Assembly (NCBI GenBank): GCA_963782555.1
Contig: CAWAKB010000005.1
Coordinates: forward strand, 310,001-374,000
Direction: 5' to 3'
Length of the DNA: 64,000 bases
DNA from: Hyphomicrobium_A sp963782555
Lineage (GTDB): Bacteria > Pseudomonadota > Alphaproteobacteria > Rhizobiales > Hyphomicrobiaceae
A program made the position numbers and the translations under genes. Under the pieces are notes generated by a model. It was not told the DNA's origin. It did not search any database and worked only from the letters and a program-made list of their open reading frames with translations. Numbering within the stretch: the first letter of the stretch is position 1; each line of letters begins with the position of its first letter. Of the stretch, positions 8,003 to 16,810 are shown one piece after another.

Positions 8003-8845
8003 GTGTCGGCCTGGGCCACAGCGGCGCTGCCCAATATCTTCTCGGCCATCCTGATCCTCGGGATCGGCTGGTGGCTGTCGGGGGTCGCCGCGCGCGCCAT
8101 CGCCCACTTGGTGGAGACGCAACCTTACGTCGATCCGACGCTGAGGGGCGTTCTGAAGCGGATAACGCGCTGGGGCCTACTGATTCTGGTCTTCGTCGCC
8201 GCGCTCAACCAGCTCGGCGTCGCCTCGACGAGCATGCTGGCGGCGCTCGGCGCCATCGGTCTGGCGCTCGGCCTGGCGCTGCAGGGCACGCTCTCCAACA
8301 TCGCCGCCGGCATTATGATCCTGTGGCTGCGCCCGTTTCGCGTCGGCGACTACATCGAGGCCGGCGCTGCTGCCGGCACCGTCGACGACGTCGGCCTCTT
8401 TGCCTCGCACATGACGACGTTTGAAGGCGTCTCGCTCTTCATTCCGAATGCGGACCTGTGGGGCACCAAGATCATCAACTACACACGCTCCTCCCCACGC
8501 ATGGTGCGCGAGACGTTCGGCATCGCCTACGAGGACGACATCGCCAGGGCGCGCAAGGCGCTGCTCGAGATGGTGAGGGCGAACAAGAAGGTGCTCGGCG
8601 ATCCCGAGCCCGCCGTCTATGTCAACGAGCTGGGCGACAACGCCGTCGCGCTCGAGTTGCGCGCCTGGACGCTTGGGCCCGACTGGGTGCAGACGCGCTT
8701 CGCTGTGATCGAGGGCGGCAAGCTGGCGCTCGACGCGGCCGGCATCAGCATTCCCTTCCCGCAGCGCGACGTGCACATCAAGGATGCCGACGCGCGCAGG
8801 GACAGCGAGTCGGGCAAAGCGAAGAAGAAGAAGTCAGCCGCCTAA
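8003..8845 (+). CDS. Small-conductance mechanosensitive channel, MscS family
   Basis: A 280-aa MscS-type channel. Residues 1-80 hold two membrane spans. The pore-lining helix is LGAIGLALGLALQGTLSN (about 72-90), followed by the beta domain LRPFRVGDYIEAG and the C-terminal cage ending in a Lys-rich tail. It releases osmolytes from the inner membrane on hypo-osmotic shock. Start problem: GTG at 8003 has no ribosome-binding site, yet the frame upstream reads like protein (LTEIDKNFVDFTSQ) without a start codon. The well-placed ATG at 7954, with AGGA before it, is out of frame by one base. Either one base is missing near 7957-7963 or the gene starts unusually. Confidence 0.85.
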   Translation: MSAWATAALPNIFSAILILGIGWWLSGVAARAIAHLVETQPYVDPTLRGVLKRITRWGLLILVFVAALNQLGVASTSMLAALGAIGLALGLALQGTLSNIAAGIMILWLRPFRVGDYIEAGAAAGTVDDVGLFASHMTTFEGVSLFIPNADLWGTKIINYTRSSPRMVRETFGIAYEDDIARARKALLEMVRANKKVLGDPEPAVYVNELGDNAVALELRAWTLGPDWVQTRFAVIEGGKLALDAAGISIPFPQRDVHIKDADARRDSESGKAKKKKSAA

Positions 8846-8861
8846 TCGCCGCTCGGCCGGA

Positions 8862-9593
8862 TTAAATCGAGGCGGTATTGACGCGCTGCGAGAGCTCCTC
8901 TGCGCTTTCCTTGCGCTCGCTGTAGCGATCGACGAGGTAGGGGGCTCGGTCGCGCAACAGCAGCGTGAACTTGACGAGCTCCTCCGTCACGTCGACGACG
9001 CGGTCATAGAAGGCGGACGGCTTCATGCGGCCCTCCTCGTCGAACTGCTGAAATGCCTTGGCGACGGAGGACTGGTTCGGGATCGTGACCATGCGCATCC
9101 AGCGCCCGAGGATGCGCATCTGATTGACGGCGTTGAAAGATTGCGAGCCGCCGCACACCTGCATCAAGGCCAGCGTCTTTCCTTGCGTCGGCCGCACGGC
9201 ACCGATCGACAAGGGGATCCAATCGATCTGCGCCTTCATGATGCCGCTCATGGCACCATGGCGCTCAGGCGAGCACCACACCTGCCCCTCCGACCACGCC
9301 GCCAGCGTGCGCAGCTCCTCGACTTTTGCGTGGGTGGCGGGGGCCCCGTCCGGGAGCGGCAGGTCGTGGGGATCGAAGATGCGCGTCTCCGCCCCGAAGG
9401 CTTCGAGCAGGCGGGCGGCCTCGAGGCTCAGAAAGCGGCTGAAGGACCGCTCTCTGAGCGAGCCGTAGAGCAGGAGGATGCGCGGCTTGTGCGTGGACGG
9501 CTTGGGGACGGCGAGACGATCAAGTGAGGGGAGGTCAAAGTGCCGGGCCGAGACGTTCGGCATGTCGCGCAAAGTTTCGTTGTGCAAACTCAC
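8862..9593 (-). CDS. arsH: ArsH, NADPH-dependent FMN reductase for organoarsenicals
   Basis: A 243-aa flavodoxin-fold oxidoreductase with ILLLYGSLRERSFSRFL (FMN phosphate loop), CSPERHGAMSGIMKAQIDW and ALMQVCGGSQSFNAVNQ, the set that marks ArsH. It is known to oxidise trivalent organoarsenicals using NADPH/FMN in the cytoplasm. It is the last gene of arsR-arsC-arsH, 36 bp after arsC. The GTG at 9593 has AGGAGG just 3-4 bases upstream. A TTG two codons later has better spacing and may be the real start. Confidence 0.9.
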   Translation of the reverse strand: MSLHNETLRDMPNVSARHFDLPSLDRLAVPKPSTHKPRILLLYGSLRERSFSRFLSLEAARLLEAFGAETRIFDPHDLPLPDGAPATHAKVEELRTLAAWSEGQVWCSPERHGAMSGIMKAQIDWIPLSIGAVRPTQGKTLALMQVCGGSQSFNAVNQMRILGRWMRMVTIPNQSSVAKAFQQFDEEGRMKPSAFYDRVVDVTEELVKFTLLLRDRAPYLVDRYSERKESAEELSQRVNTASI

Positions 9594-9629
9594 ATACCTC
9601 CTGGTGCGAAGCGAACCTGTCGTGGCCCG

Positions 9630-10151
9630 TCAGGCCTTCTCGGGCGCGGAGGCCTTGCTCGTTCCGATATCGTCGAGCTGGCGCTGCAGCGCGACCTTGC
9701 CGAGCGAGGCCAGTGGCAAATTGGTGAAGATGCCGATGCGCTGGTACAGCATGCGGTGAGTGTCGGCGAAGGCGAAACGCCGCTCCAACTCGCTGCCCTG
9801 CGCGGCGGCCGGGTCCGGCAGTCCCCAGTGCGCGGTCATGGGTTGACCCGGCCAGACCGGACACACCTCGTTGGCGGCGTTGTCGCAAACCGTGAATACG
9901 AAGTCCAATTGCGGTGCGTCCGGGCCCGAGAACTCCTCCCACGACTTCGAGCGCAGGCTGCTCGTGTCGTAGTTGAGGTGGCGCAGGAGATCGAGCGCGT
10001 AGGGATGCACCTCGCCGCTCGGCTGGCTACCGGCGCTGTAGCCTTTGAACTTGCCCATGCCCAGACGGTTCATCACGCACTCGGCGATAATGGAGCGCGC
10101 CGAGTTATGGGTGCAAAGGAAGAGTACGTTGAGCAGTCGCTGGTCTGTCAT
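9630..10151 (-). CDS. arsC: Arsenate reductase, low-molecular-weight phosphatase type
   Basis: A 173-aa protein with the phosphatase P-loop CTHNSARS (Cys13 to Ser20) and two more cysteines in TVCDNAANEVCPVWPG, the triple-Cys relay of thioredoxin-coupled ArsC. It reduces arsenate to arsenite in the cytoplasm. HWGLPDPAAAQG supplies the general-acid Asp. The ATG overlaps the arsR stop (ATGA type, 10148-10151), so the two are translationally coupled. The C-terminal tail after LPLASL is longer than in some relatives. No arsB or acr3 efflux gene is present in this operon. Confidence 0.9.
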   Translation of the reverse strand: MTDQRLLNVLFLCTHNSARSIIAECVMNRLGMGKFKGYSAGSQPSGEVHPYALDLLRHLNYDTSSLRSKSWEEFSGPDAPQLDFVFTVCDNAANEVCPVWPGQPMTAHWGLPDPAAAQGSELERRFAFADTHRMLYQRIGIFTNLPLASLGKVALQRQLDDIGTSKASAPEKA

Positions 10152-10501
10152 TTGGATCCTCCCTTACTCGTACACAGGGTGCGGGACGCAGCTATTCCGC
10201 TCCCGCACAATTCCGGCTGCCCTTGGCAGCAATCCTCCGTCAGGTAGGCAAGCAGCTGGCGCATGCCTTCCACGTGGACGGCGTAGCGGATGAAACGCCC
10301 GTCACGTGACGCCTTGATGAGACCGGCGCGGTCGAGCTCCTTGAGGTGGAAGGAGGTGCTGGTCGGGCTGATCCCGACCTCCTCGGCGATGGCGCCGGCG
10401 GGGACGCCCGAGGGCCCCGCGGTCACTAGCAAGCGAAAGATGCGCAGCCGGTGCTGATGCGCCAGCGCGGAGAGGGCTGTGACGGCTTGTGGTTCCTGCA
10501 T
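10148..10501 (-). CDS. arsR: ArsR-type metalloregulator
   Basis: A 117-aa winged-helix repressor starting at the ATG at 10501 (MQEPQAVTALSALAHQHRL). The HTH lies in VPAGAIAEEVGISPTSTSFH, followed by LKELDRAGLI and the wing DGRFIRYAV. Near the C-terminus are paired cysteines, TEDCCQGQPELCG, a likely As(III) site of the kind seen in alphaproteobacterial ArsR. No ribosome-binding site is evident, so translation may be leaderless or weak. It is the first gene of the arsenic operon. An AT-rich inverted repeat at 10510-10526, just upstream of its start, fits autoregulation. Confidence 0.9.
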   Translation of the reverse strand: MQEPQAVTALSALAHQHRLRIFRLLVTAGPSGVPAGAIAEEVGISPTSTSFHLKELDRAGLIKASRDGRFIRYAVHVEGMRQLLAYLTEDCCQGQPELCGSGIAASRTLCTSKGGSK

Positions 10502-10509
10502 AGGAACAA

Positions 10510-10526
10510 CAATACAAATATTATTG
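10510..10526 (-). promoter_or_regulatory. Candidate ArsR operator
   Basis: CAATA at 10510-10514 and TATTG at 10522-10526 form a perfect 5-bp inverted repeat around an AT core, in an AT-rich patch unlike its surroundings. It lies only 9 bases upstream of the arsR start codon, where an ArsR dimer would block transcription. The position is suggestive, but no known consensus is matched exactly. Confidence 0.45.
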
Positions 10527-10599
10527 AAATGTTCAAGCGGGCTTGCAGGGCGCGAGACATACGGGGCCGGTCGCATCAGCGGACACCCGTGCGGTCCCT

Positions 10600-10622
10600 C
10601 CTGTCCCGCCGGAGGGGACAGG
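10600..10622 (-). terminator. Hairpin after phaC
   Basis: CCTGTCCC (10600-10607) pairs perfectly with GGGACAGG (10615-10622) around a 7-base loop. It lies 10 bases beyond the phaC stop and before the arsR promoter, both reading leftward. There is no clear T-run, so it may be a weak terminator or an mRNA-stabilising hairpin. Confidence 0.5.
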
Positions 10623-10631
10623 ATAGCAGGG

Positions 10632-12468
10632 TCAAGAGGATGCGTCGGGGCGCGGCTCCTTCTTCGCCTTGACGTAGGAGCCGGGGGCGTCCTCGATCAC
10701 GCCCAGCTTCTCGCCCGGCTCGCGCGGCACCGTCCAGTCGCCGGACTGCTCAGACAGCCATTCGGCCCAATGCGGCCACCACGAGCCCGGGTGCTCGGTG
10801 GCCTGCTTGGTCCACTGCTCGAGCGACTTCGCCCGCTTGGGATTGGTCCAGAACTGGTACTTGACCTTGTCGGGCGGATTGACGACGCCGGCAATATGGC
10901 CGGAGCCCGACAGCACGAACTCGACGGGTCCGCCGAACAGCTGCGCGCCCGTGAACACCGACCCTGCCGGCGCGATGTGATCTTCCTTGGTGGCGAGCTC
11001 GAAGACCGGCAGCTTCACCTTCTTCATGTCGAGCCGCGTGCCGGCGAGTGTCATCTCGCCCTTGGCGAGACGGTTCGCGCCGTAGAACTCGCTCAGGTAG
11101 AAGTTGTGGTTGGCGGCCGCCATCCGCGTCGAAGTCCTGGTTCCAGTAGAGGAGGTCGAAGGGGAACGGCTTCTTACCGAGCAAGTAGTTGTTGACGATG
11201 TAGGGCCAGATCAGGTCGCGCGGGCGCAGCATGTTGAACACGTTGGCCATGCGCGAGCCGTCGAGGTAGCCGCGCTCCGACATCAGATCGTTCAAGGCCG
11301 CGAGCTGCTCGGCGTCGGTGAACAGCAACAGGTCGCCCGCGTGCGTAAAGTCGATCTGGGTGGCGAGGAAGCTCACCGAGGTGAACGGCTCCTCGCCGCG
11401 CGCGGCGAGGTAGGCGAGCGTAGTGGCGAGCAGCGTGCCGCCGACGCAGTAGCCGACGACGTTGCACTGCTCGACGCCCGTCTCGCGGCGCACCGCATCG
11501 GCCGCGGTCAGGATTCCCTCCTGCATGTAGTCCTCGAAGGACTTGTGCGAGAGGTGCTCGTCCGGGTTGACCCAGGAGATCATGAAGACGGTGAAGCCCT
11601 GGTCGACGAGGAACTTGATCAGGCTCTTCGCCGGCGTCAGATCGAGGATGTAGAACTTGTTGATCCACGGCGGCACGATGAGGAGGGGCCGCTCGCGCAC
11701 CTTGTCGGTCGTCGGCGCGTACTGGATGAGCTGTAAGAGGTCGTTCTGGTAGACGACCTTGCCGGGTGTGGTGGCAAGATTGCGCCCGACCTCGAACGCG
11801 GTGGCGTCCGTCTGGCTGATGCGCAACAGGTCGCCGGAGCGGCTCATGTCCTCTGCGAGGTAGCTCATGCCCTGCACGAGGTTCTCCGCGTTGGAGCTGA
11901 GCGTCTCGCGCAAGACCTCGGGGTTGGTCATGGGGAAGTTCGACGGCGACAGCGCGCTCGATACCTGGCGCAGGTAGAACTCGGCCTTCTGGCGGGTGCG
12001 CTCGTCGAGCCCGTCGGTCTTCTGCAGCATGTCCTCGGCCCACCGCGAGGTGACGAGATAGGCTTGCTTCCAGAAGTCGAAGTAGGGGTTGGCGGACCAC
12101 TCCGGGTCCTTGAAGCGGTTGTCGCCCGCCTCGGGCTCGGCGACCGGCGTCACCTCCTGGCCCAGCATGCGAAACACCGTGTTGTTCCAAAGATCGGCAT
12201 AGGCGCGCATGAGCGAGCCCTGGGCCTCGGCGAAGCGGGTCGGGTCGGACAGCCACTGGCGGGTCAAGTCGGACAGCGTGTTGGTCGCCTCGGTGATCTC
12301 CGCGGCGGCCGAATAGGGGCCCATTTTGGTGTCGGCGCGCTCGATGAACTCGGTGAGCACGCGACCGCCCTGCTCGAAAAGCCTCAAAAGATTGAGGCCG
12401 AGCTCCTCTGGGTTGGCGATCTTGTAGGGCGGAAATTCCCCGTCGGTATCGATGTGTGATTTCTGCAT
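10632..12468 (-). pseudogene. phaC: Class I poly(3-hydroxyalkanoate) synthase with a one-base frameshift
   Basis: PHA synthase polymerises hydroxyacyl-CoA into storage polyester at granules. The first frame opens at the ATG at 12468 and carries PLLIVPPWINKFYILDL, the lipase-like box GYCVGGTLLA with the catalytic Cys, and FPFDLLYWNQD. There the frame breaks. A homologue would continue D-S-T-R-M, and this is obtained by removing one of the two A residues at 11132-11133 (plus strand). The second frame then supplies the catalytic Asp (TKEDHIAP) and His (SGSGHIAGVVNPP) and ends at 10632 with AKKEPRPDASS. All parts of an intact synthase of about 600 residues are therefore present but in two frames. 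It is either a sequencing indel or a recent null mutation. Confidence 0.85.
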
Positions 12469-12662
12469 CTAGGTTCTTGAACCAGGTCTCTCTTTGCCAT
12501 CGTCTCTACGTGTGTGGCCCTTTACCCTATCGGCTGCCAAGGTTTTGCGACATTGGGGACCTAGTGTCACTGGGACTTGTGGACAACCGGGATGCTACGT
12601 TGCCCTGCCCCGAGGGCCCCCAAATCGCGCAATTCTAGCGTGCGCGCAAGAGTGGAGAGCGT

Positions 12663-12920
12663 ATGAAAGCAATGCAGCCGGGGAAAGGCAGGCGCTGCAA
12701 CGCATGCGGGCTCGCATTGGCGGTGCCGGCGGCCGTGCTGGCCCTTGCTGCCTTGAGCGGTGGCTGTAGCACCTCCATCCAGACGCCGCTCCCCGACATT
12801 AAGCCCACCGCCTCCACTGCGCTGACGCAGGAGGAAAGGAAGAAGGCGGTCGAGGAGCTTAACAAAGTAAGAGCAACGCACGAGCAAGATGCCGAGCAGC
12901 AGATCGAGCAATCGCGCTAA
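12663..12920 (+). CDS. Small lipoprotein (85 aa)
   Basis: The protein begins MKAMQPGKGRRCNACG, then has a hydrophobic stretch and the lipobox LSGGC near residue 35. The mature part is about 50 residues: polar, with LTQEERKKAVEELNKVR and QDAEQQIEQSR, probably a single helix. It would be lipid-anchored in the cell envelope. A purine-rich GGAGAGCGT precedes the ATG. The family is not recognised. It lies divergent from phaC and 97 bp before the aminotransferase gene. Confidence 0.7.
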   Translation: MKAMQPGKGRRCNACGLALAVPAAVLALAALSGGCSTSIQTPLPDIKPTASTALTQEERKKAVEELNKVRATHEQDAEQQIEQSR

Positions 12921-13017
12921 GGATTGCCGGGGGCTCGCCCTGCTGGCCCTTTGACGGAAGCATCGGGCCGGGCGTAAACACGCTTCAAAGACCGATTGCT
13001 AGAGCCTCGAGGCATCC

Positions 13018-14244
13018 GTGAACCAGGAGTTCCACCGCATCAAGCGCCTGCCGCCCTACGTATTCGCCGAGGTCAACCGGCTGAAGGCGGCAGCGCGCGC
13101 GCGCGGCGCCGACATCATCGATCTCGGCATGGGCAATCCCGACCTGCCCACGCCCCAGCACATCGTCGACAAGCTGGTGGAGACGGTGAGCAAGCCGCGC
13201 ACCCATCGTTACTCGGCCTCCAAAGGCATCCCGGGGCTGCGCCGGGCCCAGGCCGCCTACTACGAGCGCCGCTTCGGCGTGAAGCTCGATCCCGAGACGC
13301 AGATCGTCGCCACGCTGGGCTCCAAGGAAGGCTTCGCCAACATGGCGCAGGCGATCACCGCGCCGGGCGATGTGATCCTCGTGCCGAACCCCACCTATCC
13401 CATCCACGAGTTCGGCTTCCTGTTGTCGGGGGCCGCGATCCGCCATCTCTCGGCGGGAACGGGGGAAGAGTTCCTGCGTCTCGTCGAGCGCGCGTGCAAG
13501 CACACGATCCCAAGGCCCTTGGCGCTGGTGCTGTCCTATCCCTCGAACCCGACGGCGATGACGGCCGACCTCGACTTCTATAAGGACGCCATCGAGCTCG
13601 CCAAGCGGCTCGACCTCATCGTTCTCTCCGACGTCGCCTACGCGGAAATCTATTTCGACGGCAATCCGCCGCCGTCCGTGCTGCAAGTGCCCGGAGCGAT
13701 CGACATCGCGGTGGAATTCACATCGCTGTCCAAGACCTACAACATGCCGGGCTGGCGCATCGGCTTTGCGGTCGGCAACGAGCGTCTCATCGCGGCGCTC
13801 GCGCGCATCAAATCCTATCTCGACTATGGGGCGTTCACGCCGGTGCAGGTGGCGGCCGCCGCCGCGCTCAACGGCCCGCAGGCCTGCGTCGAGGAGATCC
13901 GCACCACCTACCACAAGCGCCGCGACTGCCTGGTCGAGACGTTCACGCGCGCCGGCTGGGCGATCCCGGCACCGCCCGCCACCATGTTCGCCTGGGCGCC
14001 GCTGCCAGAGCCATTCAAGGCGCTGGGCTCGGTTGAATTTGCCAAGCTTTTGATCGAGAAGGCCGGCATCGCCGTCTCGCCCGGCCTCGGCTTCGGCGAG
14101 TACGGAGAGGGCTTCATTCGCATCGCCCTCGTCGAGAACGAGCACCGCATCCGACAGGCCGCACGCAACCTCAAAAAGTTCCTCGCTCAGGCCCCGGAAA
14201 CCATGCATAACGTGATCCCAATTCCGCAAAAAGCCAGCCGGTAA
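13018..14244 (+). CDS. Class I/II aminotransferase (alanine / LL-DAP type)
   Basis: A 408-aa fold-type I PLP enzyme. It shows GADIIDLGMGNPDLPTP near the N-terminus, YPSNPTA, LSDVAYAEIYFDG, and the PLP lysine in FTSLSKTYNMPGWRIGFAVG. It resembles the AlaC / LL-diaminopimelate aminotransferase-like proteins that precede homoserine dehydrogenase in Hyphomicrobiales. The start is GTG at 13018 with a purine-rich CTCGAGGC upstream. The hom gene begins 14 bp after its stop, so the three genes 13018-16609 form an operon linking aspartate-family amino acids. The exact amino donor is not readable. Confidence 0.88.
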   Translation: MNQEFHRIKRLPPYVFAEVNRLKAAARARGADIIDLGMGNPDLPTPQHIVDKLVETVSKPRTHRYSASKGIPGLRRAQAAYYERRFGVKLDPETQIVATLGSKEGFANMAQAITAPGDVILVPNPTYPIHEFGFLLSGAAIRHLSAGTGEEFLRLVERACKHTIPRPLALVLSYPSNPTAMTADLDFYKDAIELAKRLDLIVLSDVAYAEIYFDGNPPPSVLQVPGAIDIAVEFTSLSKTYNMPGWRIGFAVGNERLIAALARIKSYLDYGAFTPVQVAAAAALNGPQACVEEIRTTYHKRRDCLVETFTRAGWAIPAPPATMFAWAPLPEPFKALGSVEFAKLLIEKAGIAVSPGLGFGEYGEGFIRIALVENEHRIRQAARNLKKFLAQAPETMHNVIPIPQKASR

Positions 14245-14258
14245 TCCGTCACGTTCTC

Positions 14259-15602
14259 ATGCAACAGCCACTCACCCTGGGCATCGCCGGCCTTGGCACC
14301 GTCGGCGCAGGACTCCTCCACTTGCTCGATCACCACAAGGATCAGCTCGTCGAGCGGGCCGGGCGGCAGATCCGGGTTGCGGCCGTGTCGGCGCGCAGCA
14401 AGGAGAAGGACCGCGGCGTCAAGCTCGATGGGGCGCGCTGGTTCGACGATCCCGTAAAGCTTGCGGGCGATCCCGAGATCGCGGTGTTCGTGGAGCTGAT
14501 CGGCGGCGCGGAGGGCGTGGCCAAGACCGCCGTCGAGACGGCGCTGCGCGCGGGCAAGCACGTCGTCACCGCCAACAAGGCGCTTCTTGCCGAGCACGGC
14601 GTCGAGCTCGCCAAGCTGGCCGAGGAGCATGGCGTCGCCTTGAATTTCGAGGCGGCCGTCGCCGGCGGCATCCCTATCATCAAGACGCTCAGAGAGTCGC
14701 TCAGCGCCAACCAGGTGCGCCGCGTCTACGGTATCCTCAACGGAACCTGCAATTACATCCTCACCACCATGGAGGACGAGCACCGCTCTTTCGAGGAGGT
14801 GCTGAAGGAGGCGCAAGAGCAGGGCTATGCGGAGGCCGATCCGACATTCGACATCGGCGGCTTTGATACCGCGCACAAGCTCGCCATCCTAACCAGTCTG
14901 GCGTTCGGCACCAAGGTCGCGTTCGATCAGATCCACGTCGAGGGCATCCAGTCGATCACCGAGGCCGACATCGAGGCGGCCGAGGACATGGGCTACCGTA
15001 TCAAGCTCCTGGGCGTCGCCACGCGAGCCGAAAGCGGCATCGAGGCGCGCGTCAATCCGGCGATGGTGCCCAAGGATTCGGCGATCGCCGAGGTCTCCGG
15101 CGTGACCAACGCGGTCGCCATCGACGCCGATTACTGCGGCAGCCTTCTGCTCATCGGCGCCGGCGCCGGGGCCCGCCCCACCGCCTCGGCGGTCGCCAGC
15201 GATATCCTCGACATCGCGCGCGGCGGCGTCATGCCGCCGTTCCTGACACAAACCGGCAGCTTGAAACCGTATAAGAAGGCCAAGATGGGTGCCCATCAGG
15301 GCGCCTACTATGTGCGGCTTTCCGTCTATGACCGGCCCGGCGCCATGGCGGCCATCGCCAAGCGCATGGGCGACCGAGAGGTCTCGATCGAGAGCATCGT
15401 GCAGCGGCGTCCGCGCTCGGCGCTGCCGGGCATCGGGGCGCGCTTGAAGCCGGGCGCGCCGGCGCTCGTGGTGATGATCACGCACGAGACCACGGAAGAA
15501 GCGATCCGCCAGGCGGTCGAGGCGATCGAGAAGGACGGAAAAGTATCCGAGCGGCCCCAAGTGATCCGTATCGAGAAGCTCAACGGGGACGACCGGCAAT
15601 AA
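14259..15602 (+). CDS. hom: Homoserine dehydrogenase
   Basis: A 447-aa protein with the NAD(P)-binding GIAGLGTVGAGLLHLL at the N-terminus, the catalytic domain signature VYGILNGTCNYILTTM, the conserved EADPTFDIGGFDTAHKLAIL and a C-terminal ACT domain (VYDRPGAMAAIAKRMGDR). It reduces aspartate semialdehyde to homoserine in the cytoplasm, feeding Thr and Met synthesis, and the ACT domain suggests feedback control. It is the middle gene of an operon and is followed after 17 bp by glpX with a ribosome-binding site. Confidence 0.95.
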   Translation: MQQPLTLGIAGLGTVGAGLLHLLDHHKDQLVERAGRQIRVAAVSARSKEKDRGVKLDGARWFDDPVKLAGDPEIAVFVELIGGAEGVAKTAVETALRAGKHVVTANKALLAEHGVELAKLAEEHGVALNFEAAVAGGIPIIKTLRESLSANQVRRVYGILNGTCNYILTTMEDEHRSFEEVLKEAQEQGYAEADPTFDIGGFDTAHKLAILTSLAFGTKVAFDQIHVEGIQSITEADIEAAEDMGYRIKLLGVATRAESGIEARVNPAMVPKDSAIAEVSGVTNAVAIDADYCGSLLLIGAGAGARPTASAVASDILDIARGGVMPPFLTQTGSLKPYKKAKMGAHQGAYYVRLSVYDRPGAMAAIAKRMGDREVSIESIVQRRPRSALPGIGARLKPGAPALVVMITHETTEEAIRQAVEAIEKDGKVSERPQVIRIEKLNGDDRQ

Positions 15603-15619
15603 GGGGCGAAGGGACAGCC

Positions 15620-16609
15620 ATGACAGTGCACAACGTCAAGTCCGGCCTCGACCGCATGCTCGTGCTTGAGGTGACGCGCGTGACGGAGGCCGCCGCGATT
15701 GCGGCTGCGCGCCTGCGCGGGCGCGGGCACGAGAAGGCCGCCGACAAGGCCGCCGTCGATGCCATGCGCCGCGAGCTCGCCAAGCTTCAGATCCGCGGCA
15801 CGGTCGTGATCGGCGAGGGCGAGATGGACGAGGCGCCGATGCTTTACATCGGCGAGGCGGTGGGGTCGGGCGAGGGGCCCGAGGTCGACATCGCCGTCGA
15901 TCCCCTGGAGGGCACCACCATCTGCGCCAAGGCCATGCCCAATGCGCTTGCCGTGCTCGCCATCTCTGAGCGCGGCGGCCTCTTGCATGCGCCCGACATG
16001 TACATGAACAAGATCGCCATCGGCCCCGGGTATGCGCCGGGCCTCGTCGATCTCGACGCCTCTCCCGCCGACAACCTCACCGCGCTCGCCAAGGCGAAAG
16101 GCGTGCCGATCGGCGAGATCACCGCCTGCATCCTCGACCGCCCGCGCCACGCCGAGCTGATCGCGGCCGTGCGCGAGGCGGGTGCCGCGGTGCAGCTCAT
16201 TCCCGACGGCGACATCGCCGGCGTGATCTGGACCACCGATCCGGCGGAGACCGGCATCGACATCTATCTCGGCATGGGCGGCGCCCCGGAGGGCGTGCTG
16301 GCCGCCGGCGCGCTGCGCTGCATCGGCGGGCAGATGCAGGGCCGGCTCATGCCGCAGAGCGACGACGAGCGCGTGCGCGCCAAGGCGATGGGCATCCCCG
16401 ATATCAACCGCAAATTTGTGCTTGAGGACATGGCGTCGGGCGACGTCATCGTGTCGGCGACGGGCGTCACCGACGGCTCGCTTCTCGACGGCGTGCGCTT
16501 CCGCGGCGATTTCGCCGAAACCGAATCGGTCGTGCTGCGTTCCCAAACCGGAACCGTGCGCCGCATCAAGACGACCTTTCGCGATATCGGCTCCCGCTTT
16601 ATCGGTTGA
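15620..16609 (+). CDS. glpX: Class II fructose-1,6-bisphosphatase
   Basis: A 329-aa GlpX-type phosphatase of normal length. Metal and substrate motifs are visible: GTVVIGEGEMDEAPMLYIGE, AVDPLEGTT, and VIWTTDPAETGIDIYLGMGG. It hydrolyses fructose-1,6-bisphosphate for gluconeogenesis or the Calvin-type cycle in the cytoplasm. It is the third gene of the aminotransferase-hom-glpX operon. Two strong hairpins follow the stop codon, at 16621-16698 and 16711-16788. Confidence 0.95.
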   Translation: MTVHNVKSGLDRMLVLEVTRVTEAAAIAAARLRGRGHEKAADKAAVDAMRRELAKLQIRGTVVIGEGEMDEAPMLYIGEAVGSGEGPEVDIAVDPLEGTTICAKAMPNALAVLAISERGGLLHAPDMYMNKIAIGPGYAPGLVDLDASPADNLTALAKAKGVPIGEITACILDRPRHAELIAAVREAGAAVQLIPDGDIAGVIWTTDPAETGIDIYLGMGGAPEGVLAAGALRCIGGQMQGRLMPQSDDERVRAKAMGIPDINRKFVLEDMASGDVIVSATGVTDGSLLDGVRFRGDFAETESVVLRSQTGTVRRIKTTFRDIGSRFIG

Positions 16610-16620
16610 GGCCTTGACCC

Positions 16621-16698
16621 GCTAGTGTGATGATGGCGAAATTCGCCGTTGCTCGCGGCAAGATTGTGAGCGAATTTCTCCATCTGAATCACACTAGC
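16621..16698. repeat. Hairpin-forming intergenic repeat, copy with GTGTGAT ends
   Basis: GCTAGTGTGAT at 16621-16631 is the exact reverse complement of ATCACACTAGC at 16688-16698. Inside it, GATGGCGAAATTCGC and GCGAATTTCTCCATC pair with one mismatch. The whole 78 bp forms one long hairpin with a short loop, placed 11 bp after the glpX stop. It may terminate glpX transcription, but the size and shape suggest a REP/MITE-like element. Confidence 0.65.
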
Positions 16699-16710
16699 AA
16701 CTCAATGAAA

Positions 16711-16788
16711 CTAGTGTCCCTTTTGATTCCGAAGTTCGCCTCAGGACCTAGCCTCGAACGCGGGCGAACTTCGGAATTGGGACACTAG
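16711..16788. repeat. Second hairpin-forming repeat, copy with GTGTCCC ends
   Basis: The left arm 16711-16740 and the right arm 16762-16788 pair over CTAGTGTCCC...GATTCCGAAGTTCGCC, with four extra bases (TTTT region) in the left arm. It has the same CTAGTG terminus as the preceding hairpin but a different interior sequence, and the two stand 12 bp apart. Identical 78-bp lengths and shared tips suggest related miniature elements inserted side by side. Confidence 0.6.
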
Positions 16789-16810
16789 GCCGTTGCCCGA
16801 AGATGGGGCT

